Positions 16,203 to 24,966 of a stretch of 36,363 nt of DNA are shown one piece after another. The stretch spans positions 473,260 through 509,622 of the forward strand of contig NZ_AWRU01000006.1 in the NCBI RefSeq assembly GCF_000523515.1, in the 5' to 3' direction. Numbering within the stretch: the stretch's first letter is position 1; each line of letters starts with the position of its first letter. Under the pieces are notes generated by a model. It saw nothing but the letters and a program-made list of their open reading frames with translations. It did not search any database and was not told the origin of the DNA. The DNA is from Pedobacter sp. V48. GTDB taxonomy: Bacteria > Bacteroidota > Bacteroidia > Sphingobacteriales > Sphingobacteriaceae. The position numbers and the translations under genes are program-made.

Positions 16203-16565
16203 TTATATGCTTTGGTACTCTTTATGTGTTTGAACGTGCAAAAGTAAGAATTTTAAGGCAATTAGAAAACATAAATTACTGAAAACGTTACACTTTACAC
16301 GTATTAATTATACAATAATTTAGCAGCAAAAATTATTCCAAAATACTTTTGTCAGTATGAATGTCGTTATATTGTAAAACATCGTGTTATTATTGATTTT
16401 CAATATTAATATTGTGTTTTATAATAAAAATTAACGCCATCTAAAGCCAAAATAAATGTTTGTCTTTGTGATGTCAGGAAATAAAACATAATTAGCATCT
16501 TTAAAAATGGGGAAAATAGGGGAATATTAATTCCATTGATTAGTGACTCATAATTAAATCATATT
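16203..16565. other. rpoD-XRE divergent intergenic region
   Basis: A 363-bp AT-rich spacer between the divergent rpoD and XRE genes. It holds the rpoD -7 box and a perfect 14-bp palindrome CAATATTAATATTG at 16401-16414, which might be a regulator site but is also easy to get by chance in such AT-rich DNA. No further gene was seen. Confidence 0.5.
16239..16246 (-). promoter_or_regulatory. Putative -7 box for rpoD
   Basis: The minus strand reads TACTTTTG, an exact TAnnTTTG match, 36 bp before the rpoD ATG. No clear -33 TTG at the usual distance. Confidence 0.45.
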
Positions 16566-16769
16566 ATGCCAATAATTATAAACTTAGACGTAATGCTTGC
16601 TAAAAGGAAGATGTCTTTAACAGAGCTTAGCATGAGAGTAGGGGTAACAATGTCTAACCTTTCTATATTAAAAACGGGAAAGGCAAAAGCAATCAGATTG
16701 GAAACTATGGATGCGATATGCAATGTTCTAAACTGCCAGCCAGGCGATATACTGGAGTTTCGTAGGTGA
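16566..16769 (+). CDS. Small XRE-family (Cro/C1-type) regulator
   Basis: A 67-aa protein that is essentially one helix-turn-helix domain: INLDVMLAKRKMSLTELSMR, then VGVTMSNLSILKTGKAKAIR (turn and recognition helix), then METMDAICNVLNCQPGDILEF-type ending. The closing CQPGDILEFRR motif is typical of the YozG-like single-domain XRE group, which often accompanies small membrane proteins or toxin-like genes. No such partner is visible beside it: a non-coding stretch follows. Start ATG at 16566. Confidence 0.9.
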   Translation: MPIIINLDVMLAKRKMSLTELSMRVGVTMSNLSILKTGKAKAIRLETMDAICNVLNCQPGDILEFRR

Positions 16770-16779
16770 TCTTGTAGAA

Positions 16780-16900
16780 GCCCGCCGTCTCGACCATAAG
16801 GGATCTCTCTTGGTCACAAAATAGCTTCTGAGCAAATTTACATAAGCAAGACATCCTAGGTTCTTCAGGATGACGAAGTAGAATGACGATCGCTTTAGCA
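16780..16900. repeat. Possible degenerate interspersed repeat element
   Basis: This stretch is richer in GC than its surroundings and contains two imperfect palindromes: GACCA...TGGTC at 16792-16815, and CATCCT...AGGATG at 16852-16872. Phrases such as GTCATCCTGAAGAACCTAGG on the minus strand resemble short non-coding repeats that occur in many copies in genomes of this group. The resemblance is from memory, and no second copy exists in the window. Confidence 0.35.
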
Positions 16901-16915
16901 AAATGTATTAGACAA

Positions 16916-16947
16916 GAGCCTGATCAACATTGAAATCAATCAGGCTC
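16916..16947 (-). terminator. Possible terminator of the YegP-like gene
   Basis: GAGCCTGAT pairs with ATCAGGCTC around a 14-nt loop, 26 bp beyond the YegP-like stop. The U-run after it is weak, so the function is uncertain. Confidence 0.45.
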
Positions 16948-16972
16948 CTGCAAAAAGTTATATAATAGATAT

Positions 16973-17302
16973 TTAAGTCAAATCTGAAATTTCCGCATCA
17001 GGGGCATTTTTTTTAACCGATTCAATGCCGTTATCTCTGCTTGCAACACTTTCGTATATTTCACTGTTACCAATAATTTGTCCGTTGGTTGCTTTTAAAT
17101 TAAAGTATGGTTTGCCATTGGATGATGTTTTTCTCTCGTATTTACCATCATCCTGAGAGTTTTTCTTTACAGACTCAATTCCGTTGGTGCATCCGCTTTT
17201 ACTTGAATATCCTTCGCTAGTTAAAATTACCTGGCCATTTCCTGCCTTTAAATTGAATTGGAATTCTCCATTCTTTCTTGTTGTGATTTCAAATTTGCCC
17301 AT
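16973..17302 (-). CDS. YegP-like protein with two DUF1508 repeats
   Basis: A 109-aa protein made of two tandem copies of the DUF1508 unit. Copy 1 (residues 3-48) runs FEITTRKNGEFQFNLKAGNG to NGIESVKKN. Copy 2 (residues 53-99) runs YERKTSSNGKPYFNLKATNG to NGIESVKKN. Each repeat forms a small beta-beta-beta-alpha unit in known YegP structures. The biochemical function is not established, though such proteins are often abundant. No signal peptide. A possible terminator follows at 16916-16947. Confidence 0.9.
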   Translation of the reverse strand: MGKFEITTRKNGEFQFNLKAGNGQVILTSEGYSSKSGCTNGIESVKKNSQDDGKYERKTSSNGKPYFNLKATNGQIIGNSEIYESVASRDNGIESVKKNAPDAEISDLT

Positions 17303-17393
17303 AATCTTTTTTTAATTTGTTTTTAAAGTAGACTGTTTTAGTAATCCAATTTATAAAAAACTAAACAAAACCAAACAATTATTATTTTTTTGT

Positions 17394-18242
17394 TTAGGGA
17401 TTAGTGATGCTTTTTAAATCAAAAGTCTGATCTAGCCTTATGCCTTTTTCTGTCTGCTGTAAAGTACAGCATTCATTCACGGCATCATGTTCCAGATAAA
17501 GGATATAGCCATTTTCTGTTGCTTCCTGTAAAAAAGACTTCTTTTCCTTTAACGTTTGTAGTGGGAACATGTCGTATGCCATAACATAAGGTAGGGGGAT
17601 GTGTCCAACAGAAGGAAGCAGGTCCGCCATATAAACAATCGTCTTGTTCTTATATTTGATTTGGGGTAACATCATTGCGTCAGTATGCCCGTACGCAAAT
17701 CGAATGTTGATGCCATCATGAAATTGAACTCCATCAGCATCTTCAATAAACCTAAGTTGACCACTGTCCTGAATAGGTAAAATATTTTCTTTTAAAAAAG
17801 AAGCCTTTTCTCTTTCATTTGGATTTACAGCCCAGTCCCAGTGTTTTTGGTTGCTCCAATAGAATGCATTTTTGAATGCTGGTCTAAGTTTGTCGCCAAC
17901 ACGCATTATTGAACCGCCACAATGATCAAAATGAAGGTGTGTTAAAAAAACATCCGTTATATCGTCTCTTGAAAAACCTTTTGCAGCCAAAGACTTGTCT
18001 AAGGTATCATCACCATGCAAATAGTAATGGCCTAAAAATTTTTCATCCTGTTTATCGCCAATGCCATTATCTATTAATATTAATCTATCACCGTCTTCAA
18101 TTAACAAACACCTCATTGCCCAGGTGCACATGTTATTCACATCAGGTGGTGTCGTTTTTTGCCAGATGGATTTAGGTACCACACCAAACATGGCACCTCC
18201 ATCAAGTTTAAATAAGCCCGTATTTATAGTATGTAGATTCAT
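17394..18242 (-). CDS. MBL-fold metallo-hydrolase
   Basis: A 282-aa metallo-beta-lactamase-fold enzyme without a signal peptide, so cytoplasmic. The zinc-binding motif is THLHFDHCGG (H102, H104, D106, H107), with further ligands H186 (FAYGHTDAMM), D207 (YMADLLPS) and H252 (YLEHDAVN). The complete ligand set indicates an active hydrolase. Overall architecture resembles AHL-lactonase-like and related lactonase/hydrolase members, but the substrate cannot be assigned. It lies 67 bp after lpdA, beyond a strong terminator, and is probably transcribed alone. Confidence 0.88.
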   Translation of the reverse strand: MNLHTINTGLFKLDGGAMFGVVPKSIWQKTTPPDVNNMCTWAMRCLLIEDGDRLILIDNGIGDKQDEKFLGHYYLHGDDTLDKSLAAKGFSRDDITDVFLTHLHFDHCGGSIMRVGDKLRPAFKNAFYWSNQKHWDWAVNPNEREKASFLKENILPIQDSGQLRFIEDADGVQFHDGINIRFAYGHTDAMMLPQIKYKNKTIVYMADLLPSVGHIPLPYVMAYDMFPLQTLKEKKSFLQEATENGYILYLEHDAVNECCTLQQTEKGIRLDQTFDLKSITNP

Positions 18243-18256
18243 ATTTTAAAATTAAT

Positions 18257-18283
18257 GAAAAAGGCCGCATTGCGGCCTTTTTC
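18257..18283. terminator. Terminator of lpdA
   Basis: GAAAAAGGCCGC pairs with GCGGCCTTTTTC around a 3-nt ATT loop: a 12-bp GC-cored stem with T-run, located between the lpdA stop (18310) and the next gene start (18242). Confidence 0.9.
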
Positions 18284-18309
18284 GAAATATGTTAATGCAA
18301 AAATTATTC

Positions 18310-19698
18310 CTATAAATGGATTACTTCTCCATATGCATCGGCAGCAGCTTCCATAATTGCTTCACTCATAGTAGGGTGAGGGTGAACAGATTTAATCATT
18401 TCATGACCAGTTGTCTCCAATTTACGGGCAACAACAATTTCAGCAATCATTTCTGTAACGTTCGCACCAATCATGTGAGCGCCTAACAATTCTCCGTATT
18501 TAGCATCAAATATTAATTTAACAAAACCATCTTTAGCACCGGCAGCACTTGCCTTGCCTGAAGCAGAGAATGGGAATTTTCCGATTTTCAATTCATATCC
18601 TGCAGCTTTGGCAGCTTTTTCAGTGTAACCCACCGAAGCAATTTCAGGACTGCAATAAGTACATCCAGGGATATTGTTGTAGTCTAATGGCTCAGGTTTG
18701 TGACCGGCAATTTTTTCTACACAGATAATACCTTCTGCCGAAGCAACGTGGGCCAGCGCTTGTCCGCCAACGATATCTCCAATAGCGTAATAACCTTTTA
18801 CAGAGGTATTGTAGAATTCATCTACAACCACTTTACCTTTTTCAGTTTTGATGCCGGTTTCTTCTAAACCTAAGTTTTCGATGTTTGCAACCACACCAGC
18901 TGCAGAAAGAACGATATCACATTCAAGCGTTTGCATACCTGATGCCGTTTTAACCTGTACTTTGCAACCAGCACCACTGGTGTCAACAGATTCAACACTT
19001 GAAGAGGTCATGACCTCGATACCTGCTTTTTTAAAGCTGCGTAATAATTGTTTAGACACATCTTCGTCTTCAACAGGAACAACATTGTCCATAAACTCGA
19101 CAACGGTAACCTTAGTACCTAAAGTAGCGTAGAAATAAGCAAATTCAACACCTATTGCACCAGAACCAACAACAACCATAGATTTTGGTTGCTCAGGTAA
19201 AACCATAGCTTGTCTGTAGCCAATTACTTTTTTACCATCTTGTTTTAAGTTAGGTAATTCTCTTGATCTTCCGCCTGTAGCTAATATAATGTTAGTTGCA
19301 GTATATTCTTTTTGAGAACCATCAGCAGCTTTAACTTCAACTTTATTTCCAGGTTTAACTTTACCTGAACCCATTATTACATCAATTTTGTTCTTTTTCA
19401 TTAAGAACTGAACCCCTTTGCTCATACCATCAGCAACGCCACGGCTACGCTTAATGACTGCTGCAAAATCAGCCTCAGCTTCAGCGGTTTTAATACCATA
19501 TTCTGAAGCGTGGTTAATGTATTCAAACACCTGGGCACTTTTTAGTAATGCTTTAGTAGGTATACAGCCCCAATTAAGGCATATCCCGCCTAAGGATTCG
19601 CGCTCTACAACTGCAGTTTTCAAACCTAACTGAGAAGCTCTGATTGCAGCTACGTATCCTCCGGGACCGCTGCCTATTACAATTACATCGTAGTTCAT
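18310..19698 (-). CDS. lpdA: Dihydrolipoyl dehydrogenase
   Basis: A 462-aa flavoprotein, E3 of the pyruvate and 2-oxoglutarate dehydrogenase complexes and of glycine cleavage. It re-oxidises dihydrolipoamide with NAD+. FAD-binding GSGPGGYVAAIRASQLG (residues 9-25) is followed by the redox disulfide C40-x4-C45 (GGICLNWGCIPTKALL). The NAD-binding GSGAIGVEFAYFYATLG comes next, and the C-terminal dimerisation domain has the active-site HPHPTMSEAIMEAA. Length and motifs are standard. No E1 or E2 gene is adjacent, so the subunit genes are dispersed. Confidence 0.97.
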   Translation of the reverse strand: MNYDVIVIGSGPGGYVAAIRASQLGLKTAVVERESLGGICLNWGCIPTKALLKSAQVFEYINHASEYGIKTAEAEADFAAVIKRSRGVADGMSKGVQFLMKKNKIDVIMGSGKVKPGNKVEVKAADGSQKEYTATNIILATGGRSRELPNLKQDGKKVIGYRQAMVLPEQPKSMVVVGSGAIGVEFAYFYATLGTKVTVVEFMDNVVPVEDEDVSKQLLRSFKKAGIEVMTSSSVESVDTSGAGCKVQVKTASGMQTLECDIVLSAAGVVANIENLGLEETGIKTEKGKVVVDEFYNTSVKGYYAIGDIVGGQALAHVASAEGIICVEKIAGHKPEPLDYNNIPGCTYCSPEIASVGYTEKAAKAAGYELKIGKFPFSASGKASAAGAKDGFVKLIFDAKYGELLGAHMIGANVTEMIAEIVVARKLETTGHEMIKSVHPHPTMSEAIMEAAADAYGEVIHL

Positions 19699-19734
19699 AT
19701 CTTATTATAAAGGAATTTAACTTTAGTAAACGCC

Positions 19735-19742
19735 CAAAAATA
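19735..19742 (-). promoter_or_regulatory. Putative -7 box for lpdA
   Basis: The minus strand reads TATTTTTG (TAnnTTTG), about 37 bp before the lpdA ATG. The -33 element is not clear. Confidence 0.4.
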
Positions 19743-19881
19743 AAAAAAAATGTTCGTTAATACTTCCTTTAAGATTTTTGAGTAAATGATTTACCTCAAC
19801 AGAATGTTAACATATGACCTTAATAAAACAAAAGACAGTGCGACGGATAAAAACAATTGACTGATAAACTGTTGGTTATAT

Positions 19882-19901
19882 ATTTAACCCCTGTGTTAAA
19901 T
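19882..19901. promoter_or_regulatory. Inverted repeat in the lpdA/TonB-receptor divergent spacer
   Basis: ATTTAAC-CCCTGT-GTTAAAT: perfect 7-bp arms with a 6-bp spacer, in the 325-bp spacer between lpdA and the TonB receptor. It may be an operator, but AT-rich arms of this length are weak evidence. The rest of the spacer holds only promoter boxes. Confidence 0.3.
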
Positions 19902-19969
19902 GTTGAAAAGTTTTGACTTTATTAATAATTATTTAACATGAAAATTAAAGTGAGCATTAAATTAATATT

Positions 19970-19977
19970 TAAATTTG
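19970..19977 (+). promoter_or_regulatory. Putative -7 box for the TonB-dependent receptor gene
   Basis: TAAATTTG matches TAnnTTTG exactly, 46 bp before the ATG at 20024, which would give a leader of about 40 nt. Confidence 0.5.
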
Positions 19978-20023
19978 CCGCTATCATCAATTTTTGATGT
20001 TATTCATAAAAAAACAAAACAAT

Positions 20024-23000
20024 ATGAAGAAATCTTTACTATTTAAAATCGTAGTAATCGTTTTGGCATTTGTGGGGTCTATTTCTGCAGTGAATGCACA
20101 AGTAACTACATCTGCTATGAACGGTACTGTTACAGATGACAAAGGGGCACTGCCAGGTGCAACCGTAGTAGCAGTCCATGGTCCAACAGGAACTGTTTAT
20201 AAAACCATTACCAGAAATGATGGGCGTTATAACTTTGCTAACATTAATGTTGGCGGGCCTTACACCGTAACTGCCACAATGGTCGGTTACACTGCTTCAA
20301 AAAATTCAAACATTAATTTAGGATTAGGGCAGAACTTTAAGGTCGACTTTAAATTGCAGGAATCATCACAATCACTTGCAGAGGTCACCATTGTTTCTAA
20401 TCAAAACAAAACCATCAACAATTCACGTACAGGAGCACAAACAAGTGTGTCTCGTGAGCAATTAGAAAAGTTACCTACCTTTAACAGAAGTGTAACGGAT
20501 CTAACCAAACTTACTCCTCAATCAAATTCACAAGGAGATGGGTTTTCATTCGCTGGCCGTAACAACAAGTTTAACTCTTTTACTATCGATGGTTCTCAGT
20601 TTAATAACTCATTCGGTCTAACCGCAATGCCAGGAGGAGGAACAGGTGCTCAACCTATCTCCCTGGATGCGTTAGATCAAATCACGATCAACATTGCCCC
20701 TTACGATGTAAAGCAAGGTGGTTTTACCGGAGGTAGTGTAAATGCTGTAACAAAAAGCGGAACTAACAATTTCTCTGGATCAGTTTATACTTTCTACAAA
20801 GATCAAAACTTGCAGGGATATAAAGTAGGAGATGCTGAAATTCCTAAAACTGCAGCAAGTGCTTTTACAAACAAAATATTTGGTGCCCGTATCGGAGGTC
20901 CTATTGTAAAAGACAAACTATTCTTTTTCATAAACGGAGAGATCACAAGAAGAGCTTTTCCGGGAACAACTTTAAGTGCTGACAGAGGACAAGGTGGAAG
21001 TAATGTAACAAAAGTTAAGGCATCGGATCTTGATGCTGTTAAAAGTTTGCTTATCTCTAAATGGGGATATGATCCGGGTGTTTACGAAGGCTATTCAAGC
21101 GATCAGCAAGCTGATAATTTAACAGCCCGTTTGGATTGGAATATTAATGAAAATAATAAGTTAACTATCCGTTATAATTATTTGAAATCATTTAAAGATA
21201 TTGATCCTAGTTCGTCAAATTCAAATAGTGGTCGTGGTCCTACCATTAATTCAACGATTTTCTCAAACATGCGTTATCGTTTCTTTAATAATACCAAATC
21301 AATCGCAGCTGAGTTAAACTCTAAATTTGGAAATAGATTCTCGAACAATTTACAAGTAAGTTATTCTGCTTTCCGCGATTATCGTGAAATCTATGGAAGT
21401 CCTTTCCCTGTTGTTGATATTGAAAACGGAGCAGGTTCTAACTACATTTCATTGGGATCTGAGCCATTTAGTGGTTTAAATACATTAGATCAGGATGTTT
21501 ATTCATTTACAGATAACTTTAACATCTATGCAGGAAGCCATAACATCACAATCGGAGCTTCAGGTCAATATTTAAAATATGGTAATGGATTTGCGCAGTT
21601 TGTCTATGGTCAGTTTCGTTATAAATCAGTTGCTGATTTCTTAGCTGCCGCAGGTGGTAACAACTCTGTCAATCCTAGCTTATACCAATTAACATATTCA
21701 GCTAATGGCGATCCGAGACCAATAGCTAAGCTATCTATGGCACCAATAGCTGTTTATGTACAAGATGAATGGTTTGTTAGAGATAACTTTAAATTAACTT
21801 ATGGTGTACGTGCAGATATTCCAATTTACACTTCAGAAATTACCTCTAATCCGGCTATAGTAAGTGCTACATTCCGCGATGGTGAAAAACTTGATGTAGG
21901 TAAACTACCTAAAACACAGATTTTGATCTCTCCTCGTGTTGGTTTCAACTGGGATGTTAATGGCGACCAGACTTTCCAGCTTAGAGGTGGATCTGGAATA
22001 TTTACAGGTGGTATGCCGGGTGTTTACCTGGTTAACCAGGCTGGTCAAACAGGACTTTTATTCGGAAATGAGTTTACAAACAATCCAACTAACCGTCCAT
22101 TTACCTCAAATGTTTCAGCTTATATCCCTTCAAACGCCGGAATTCCAGCGAGCTATGCTATTAACGCTACAGCTTCTGATTTCAAAATTCCGCAAGTATG
22201 GCGTTCAAATTTAGCCGCTGATTTTAAACTCCCTGGAGGTATTCTTGCAACTTTAGAAGGTATTTACACTAAATCTATAAATGAGATTTATCACCGTGAT
22301 GCCAACTTAGTTAACCCAACAGGTAAATTAACAGGCACAGGAGATACCCGTGATATTTTCCCTGGTTCAAGCGCCAACAGAATAAATAACTTCCTTACTA
22401 ATGCTATTGTGTTAGACAATACGAACAAAGGATATGCTTATAACTTAACTGCTCAATTGCAGAAACGCTTTGGCAGATATGTAGATGCTATGATTGCCTA
22501 TACATATAGCGACGCACGCGATGTAACATCTACACCAGGTTCACAAGCTAACTCAGCTTTTACAGGAAACCAAATTGTTAACGATCCTAACAACCCAATT
22601 CTTGCTTACAGCAGTTATGTTGTTAAAAACAGGATTGTTGCAGCAGTGAATTTCAATTTCGAAATAGCTCCTAAATTACCAACTTCAGTCGGTGTTATTT
22701 ATGAAGGTTCTCCATACGGAGATAGTTTTGGAGATACACGTTTTTCTTATATCGTATCGGGTAACCTGAACAATGATAATGGAACTGGTAACGATTTGAT
22801 GTATGTTCCTAAAGATAAAAACGATATCAATTTTGTAACTACAGATGTTAAAGATAGTAGAGGAAATGTAACCTTTGCTGCTGAAAGTGCCGACTCACAA
22901 TGGGCAAGGCTAGATGCCTACATCAGCCAGGATAAATATTTAAGTACAAGAAGAGGACAGTATGCTGAACGTAACGGTGCAGAATATGCATGGACCAATC

Positions 23001-23284
23001 GTTTTGACTTAAGAATTACTCAGGATTTCTTTACAAAATGGCAAGAAGAAAATAAAAGCCGTTTCCAAATCTCTGTTGACTTTGTAAACTTCGGAAACTT
23101 GCTTAATAAAGATTGGGGACTTACAAAAGTACCTAACCTAAACAATTTCATGCAACTTCGTTCTACAACTGCTGGAGTACCACAATATACTGTTGATAAA
23201 ACTTTATCAAAAACATTTAGAGACAATACTTCTATCGCTTCTAGATATCAGGTACAAGTTGGTGTACGTTATTCTTTTAACTAA
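20024..23284 (+). CDS. Oar-like TonB-dependent receptor
   Basis: A 1086-aa outer-membrane protein starting at the ATG at 20024. An in-frame non-ATG start at 19994 would only lengthen the tail before the signal peptide. The signal peptide MKKSLLFKIVVIVLAFVGSI ends near AVNAQ. A carboxypeptidase-regulatory-like (Ig-fold) domain follows (MNGTVTDDKGALPGATVVAV to VGYTASKNSNINL), then the plug domain (SRTGAQTSVSREQLEKLPTF, GGFTGGSVNAVTKSGTNNFS) and a long beta-barrel ending VQVGVRYSFN. No SusD partner gene is next to it, so it is more likely of the Oar type than a SusC. The substrate is unknown. A strong terminator lies just downstream. Confidence 0.93.
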   Translation: MKKSLLFKIVVIVLAFVGSISAVNAQVTTSAMNGTVTDDKGALPGATVVAVHGPTGTVYKTITRNDGRYNFANINVGGPYTVTATMVGYTASKNSNINLGLGQNFKVDFKLQESSQSLAEVTIVSNQNKTINNSRTGAQTSVSREQLEKLPTFNRSVTDLTKLTPQSNSQGDGFSFAGRNNKFNSFTIDGSQFNNSFGLTAMPGGGTGAQPISLDALDQITINIAPYDVKQGGFTGGSVNAVTKSGTNNFSGSVYTFYKDQNLQGYKVGDAEIPKTAASAFTNKIFGARIGGPIVKDKLFFFINGEITRRAFPGTTLSADRGQGGSNVTKVKASDLDAVKSLLISKWGYDPGVYEGYSSDQQADNLTARLDWNINENNKLTIRYNYLKSFKDIDPSSSNSNSGRGPTINSTIFSNMRYRFFNNTKSIAAELNSKFGNRFSNNLQVSYSAFRDYREIYGSPFPVVDIENGAGSNYISLGSEPFSGLNTLDQDVYSFTDNFNIYAGSHNITIGASGQYLKYGNGFAQFVYGQFRYKSVADFLAAAGGNNSVNPSLYQLTYSANGDPRPIAKLSMAPIAVYVQDEWFVRDNFKLTYGVRADIPIYTSEITSNPAIVSATFRDGEKLDVGKLPKTQILISPRVGFNWDVNGDQTFQLRGGSGIFTGGMPGVYLVNQAGQTGLLFGNEFTNNPTNRPFTSNVSAYIPSNAGIPASYAINATASDFKIPQVWRSNLAADFKLPGGILATLEGIYTKSINEIYHRDANLVNPTGKLTGTGDTRDIFPGSSANRINNFLTNAIVLDNTNKGYAYNLTAQLQKRFGRYVDAMIAYTYSDARDVTSTPGSQANSAFTGNQIVNDPNNPILAYSSYVVKNRIVAAVNFNFEIAPKLPTSVGVIYEGSPYGDSFGDTRFSYIVSGNLNNDNGTGNDLMYVPKDKNDINFVTTDVKDSRGNVTFAAESADSQWARLDAYISQDKYLSTRRGQYAERNGAEYAWTNRFDLRITQDFFTKWQEENKSRFQISVDFVNFGNLLNKDWGLTKVPNLNNFMQLRSTTAGVPQYTVDKTLSKTFRDNTSIASRYQVQVGVRYSFN

Positions 23285-23297
23285 GAATTATAAACAT

Positions 23298-23337
23298 AAA
23301 CAAAAAAGGCTCCAGTTTTTAGGAGCCTTTTTTGTTT
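23298..23337 (+). terminator. Terminator of the TonB-dependent receptor gene
   Basis: AAACAAAAAAGGCTCC pairs with GGAGCCTTTTTTGTTT (16 bp) around an 8-nt loop, 13 bp after the stop codon, ending in a long U-run. Confidence 0.95.
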
Positions 23338-23340
23338 AAC

Positions 23341-23689
23341 AACAGTTTATATCCCAACCCCGTTGGAGTGTAGATTATCCTTCAGAACTGATTTAATATA
23401 CCTAGAATTCAATTTTTTATAATTACCATACTTGTATCTGTTGAAAAAACTGATAATTAATCTATTAATATTTTGTCAAGATTTTATTCAAACTAAACAG
23501 GAACGTTAACAAAAAATAAGCTAAGAATATTTGACATCATGATTTACAGATGATTTAAATTTTTGCTTTTAGATAACAGATACTTTGGGCTAATAGTTAA
23601 ATTTCAATCAAATGACATTTAGCCATACCATTTGTCTTTTTTTTTACGTTATACAACAAATAAGTTACACTTGGGATCCGTAAATTATT
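23341..23689. other. Gene-free spacer before the 72-aa protein
   Basis: About 350 bp of AT-rich DNA. I see no coding region, RNA gene or clear repeat. A weak promoter-like TACACTTG (one mismatch from TAnnTTTG) is at 23666-23673, about 30 bp before the next start codon. Confidence 0.5.
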
Positions 23690-23697
23690 AGGAGGAG
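23690..23697 (+). promoter_or_regulatory. Unusually strong Shine-Dalgarno
   Basis: AGGAGGAG sits 5 bp before the ATG at 23703. Near-perfect anti-16S complementarity is uncommon in Bacteroidota, and none of the other genes here has one this strong. Confidence 0.8.
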
Positions 23698-23702
23698 CTA
23701 TA

Positions 23703-23921
23703 ATGTCTTTAGAAATTACAGAATCAGAAAAATTACAAATGAATACAAAAGAATTTTTGAATGAACATTCTTTTGAAGAAATCCATGAGATGCTAGATAA
23801 GTTGTATAGTGGATGGGCAGGCCATGCCGCTGTTCAGGTTGAAACGGAAGAGCGCCTTAAAACGCTAATATTTTTTGACGAATTAAAACAGTTCTTCGAG
23901 AAAATTGAAGAAAGCAATTAG
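23703..23921 (+). CDS. Small acidic protein of unknown function
   Basis: A 72-aa, mostly helical, strongly acidic protein (many Glu; 'LEITESEKLQMNTKEFLNEH' then 'FEEIHEMLDKLYSGWAGHAA'). It has no signal peptide, membrane segment or recognised domain. The start is fixed by an excellent Shine-Dalgarno. It stands alone after a gene-free spacer. The strong ribosome-binding site and small size suggest a highly translated protein, possibly stress-related, but that is only inference. Confidence 0.75.
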   Translation: MSLEITESEKLQMNTKEFLNEHSFEEIHEMLDKLYSGWAGHAAVQVETEERLKTLIFFDELKQFFEKIEESN

Positions 23922-24019
23922 GGATATTATACGCTAATAGTTATTTGTAATTAAAATTAGTAATTTGGATTTATAAGCCAATTCTTTTCAATAAAGGAAA
24001 GAACGAACGTTTCCAGACT

Positions 24020-24865
24020 GTGAATCGAATACTTACCAAAGTCCTGCTAAAATGCGTGCTTGTGTGCGGCGTGTTTTGCTTTCTTTTTTCCGCTGCTAAT
24101 GCACAAAACAACCATGTTAAATTTAAAGTGATTGCATTTTATACTGCTAAAAACGATCAGGCCCACATAAGCTTTGTTCATGAAGCCAATAAATGGTTCC
24201 CAAAAAAGGGACTACAGCATAACTTTACTTATGATTCTACCAGTAACTGGGACAATTTAAACGCAAACTTCCTTTCCAAATATCAGGTAGTTATTTTTCT
24301 AGATACACGACCTGATAAACCCACACATCGACAAGCATTTGAAAATTACATGAAACACGGAGGAGCATGGATGGGCTTTCACTTCTCGGCTTTCGCGCTA
24401 ACTCCATCCGACTTTCCTCAAAACTGGGATTGGTACCATAATGAATTTCTTGGCTCCGGATCTTATGGAAGCAATACCTGGCGACCAACCTCAGCTGTTC
24501 TTAGGGTCGAAGATAAAAAACATCCGGCAACAAAGACCCTGCCCCAAACTTTTAAGTCGAGCCCAAATGAGTGGTACAGGTGGACAAACGACTTAACGAA
24601 GAACCCAAATATTAAAATCATATTATCAATTGATAGCAGCAGTTTTCCTTTGGGTACAGGGCCTAAGCCTCATGAAATATGGCATGACGGTTATTATCCT
24701 GTAGTGTGGACAAATAAGCAATATAAAATGATATATATGAATATGGGGCATAACGATATCGATTATGAACATCCGCCGCATAACAAAGAATTGTCATTAA
24801 CATTTGATAATGAAGTTCAAAATAGATTAATCATTAATAGCTTACTTTGGCTCGGCAATAAATAA
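24020..24865 (+). CDS. Secreted ThuA-like protein
   Basis: A 281-aa protein that appears to start with GTG at 24020; this places the signal peptide exactly (VLLKCVLVCGVFCFLFSAAN-AQ) and no ATG gives a complete one. The mature part fits the ThuA/trehalose-utilisation family with a glutamine-amidotransferase-like fold: KVIAFYTAKNDQAHISFVHE, VIFLDTRPDKPTHRQAFENY, GGAWMGFHFSAF and a late PVVWTNKQYKMIYMNMGHND. These exported ThuA-like proteins are linked to carbohydrate processing in Bacteroidota, but the enzymatic activity is poorly defined. It stands 98 bp after the acidic-protein gene. Confidence 0.85.
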   Translation: MNRILTKVLLKCVLVCGVFCFLFSAANAQNNHVKFKVIAFYTAKNDQAHISFVHEANKWFPKKGLQHNFTYDSTSNWDNLNANFLSKYQVVIFLDTRPDKPTHRQAFENYMKHGGAWMGFHFSAFALTPSDFPQNWDWYHNEFLGSGSYGSNTWRPTSAVLRVEDKKHPATKTLPQTFKSSPNEWYRWTNDLTKNPNIKIILSIDSSSFPLGTGPKPHEIWHDGYYPVVWTNKQYKMIYMNMGHNDIDYEHPPHNKELSLTFDNEVQNRLIINSLLWLGNK

Positions 24866-24921
24866 GTACAACTCAAGGCGAAATATCTACGCTTCATCAA
24901 TTATTTGTCTTTTCCTATTCA

Positions 24922-24948
24922 ACAGATCTACAGCTTTGTACAGATAAG
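24922..24948 (+). promoter_or_regulatory. Triple ACAG direct repeat before the SDR/LytTR operon
   Basis: ACAG occurs at 24922, 24930 and 24940, in ACAGATCTA, ACAGCTTTG and ACAGATAAG. The last resembles known LytTR-type half-sites (such as the AgrA ACAGTTAAG box), but the spacing of 8 and 10 bp is not the usual 21 bp. Possibly a binding site for the operon's own LytTR regulator. Confidence 0.3.
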
Positions 24949-24966
24949 TAACAAGCAAATAGTGAT

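Noticed and set aside
16401..16414. Palindrome CAATATTAATATTG as an operator for the XRE regulator
   Set aside because: A single copy of pure AT-rich sequence far from the start codon; too weak to assign.
20024..23284. SusC/SusD polysaccharide utilisation locus
   Set aside because: No SusD-like gene follows; a strong terminator lies directly after the receptor gene, and the GH92 gene is over 11 kb away behind unrelated genes.
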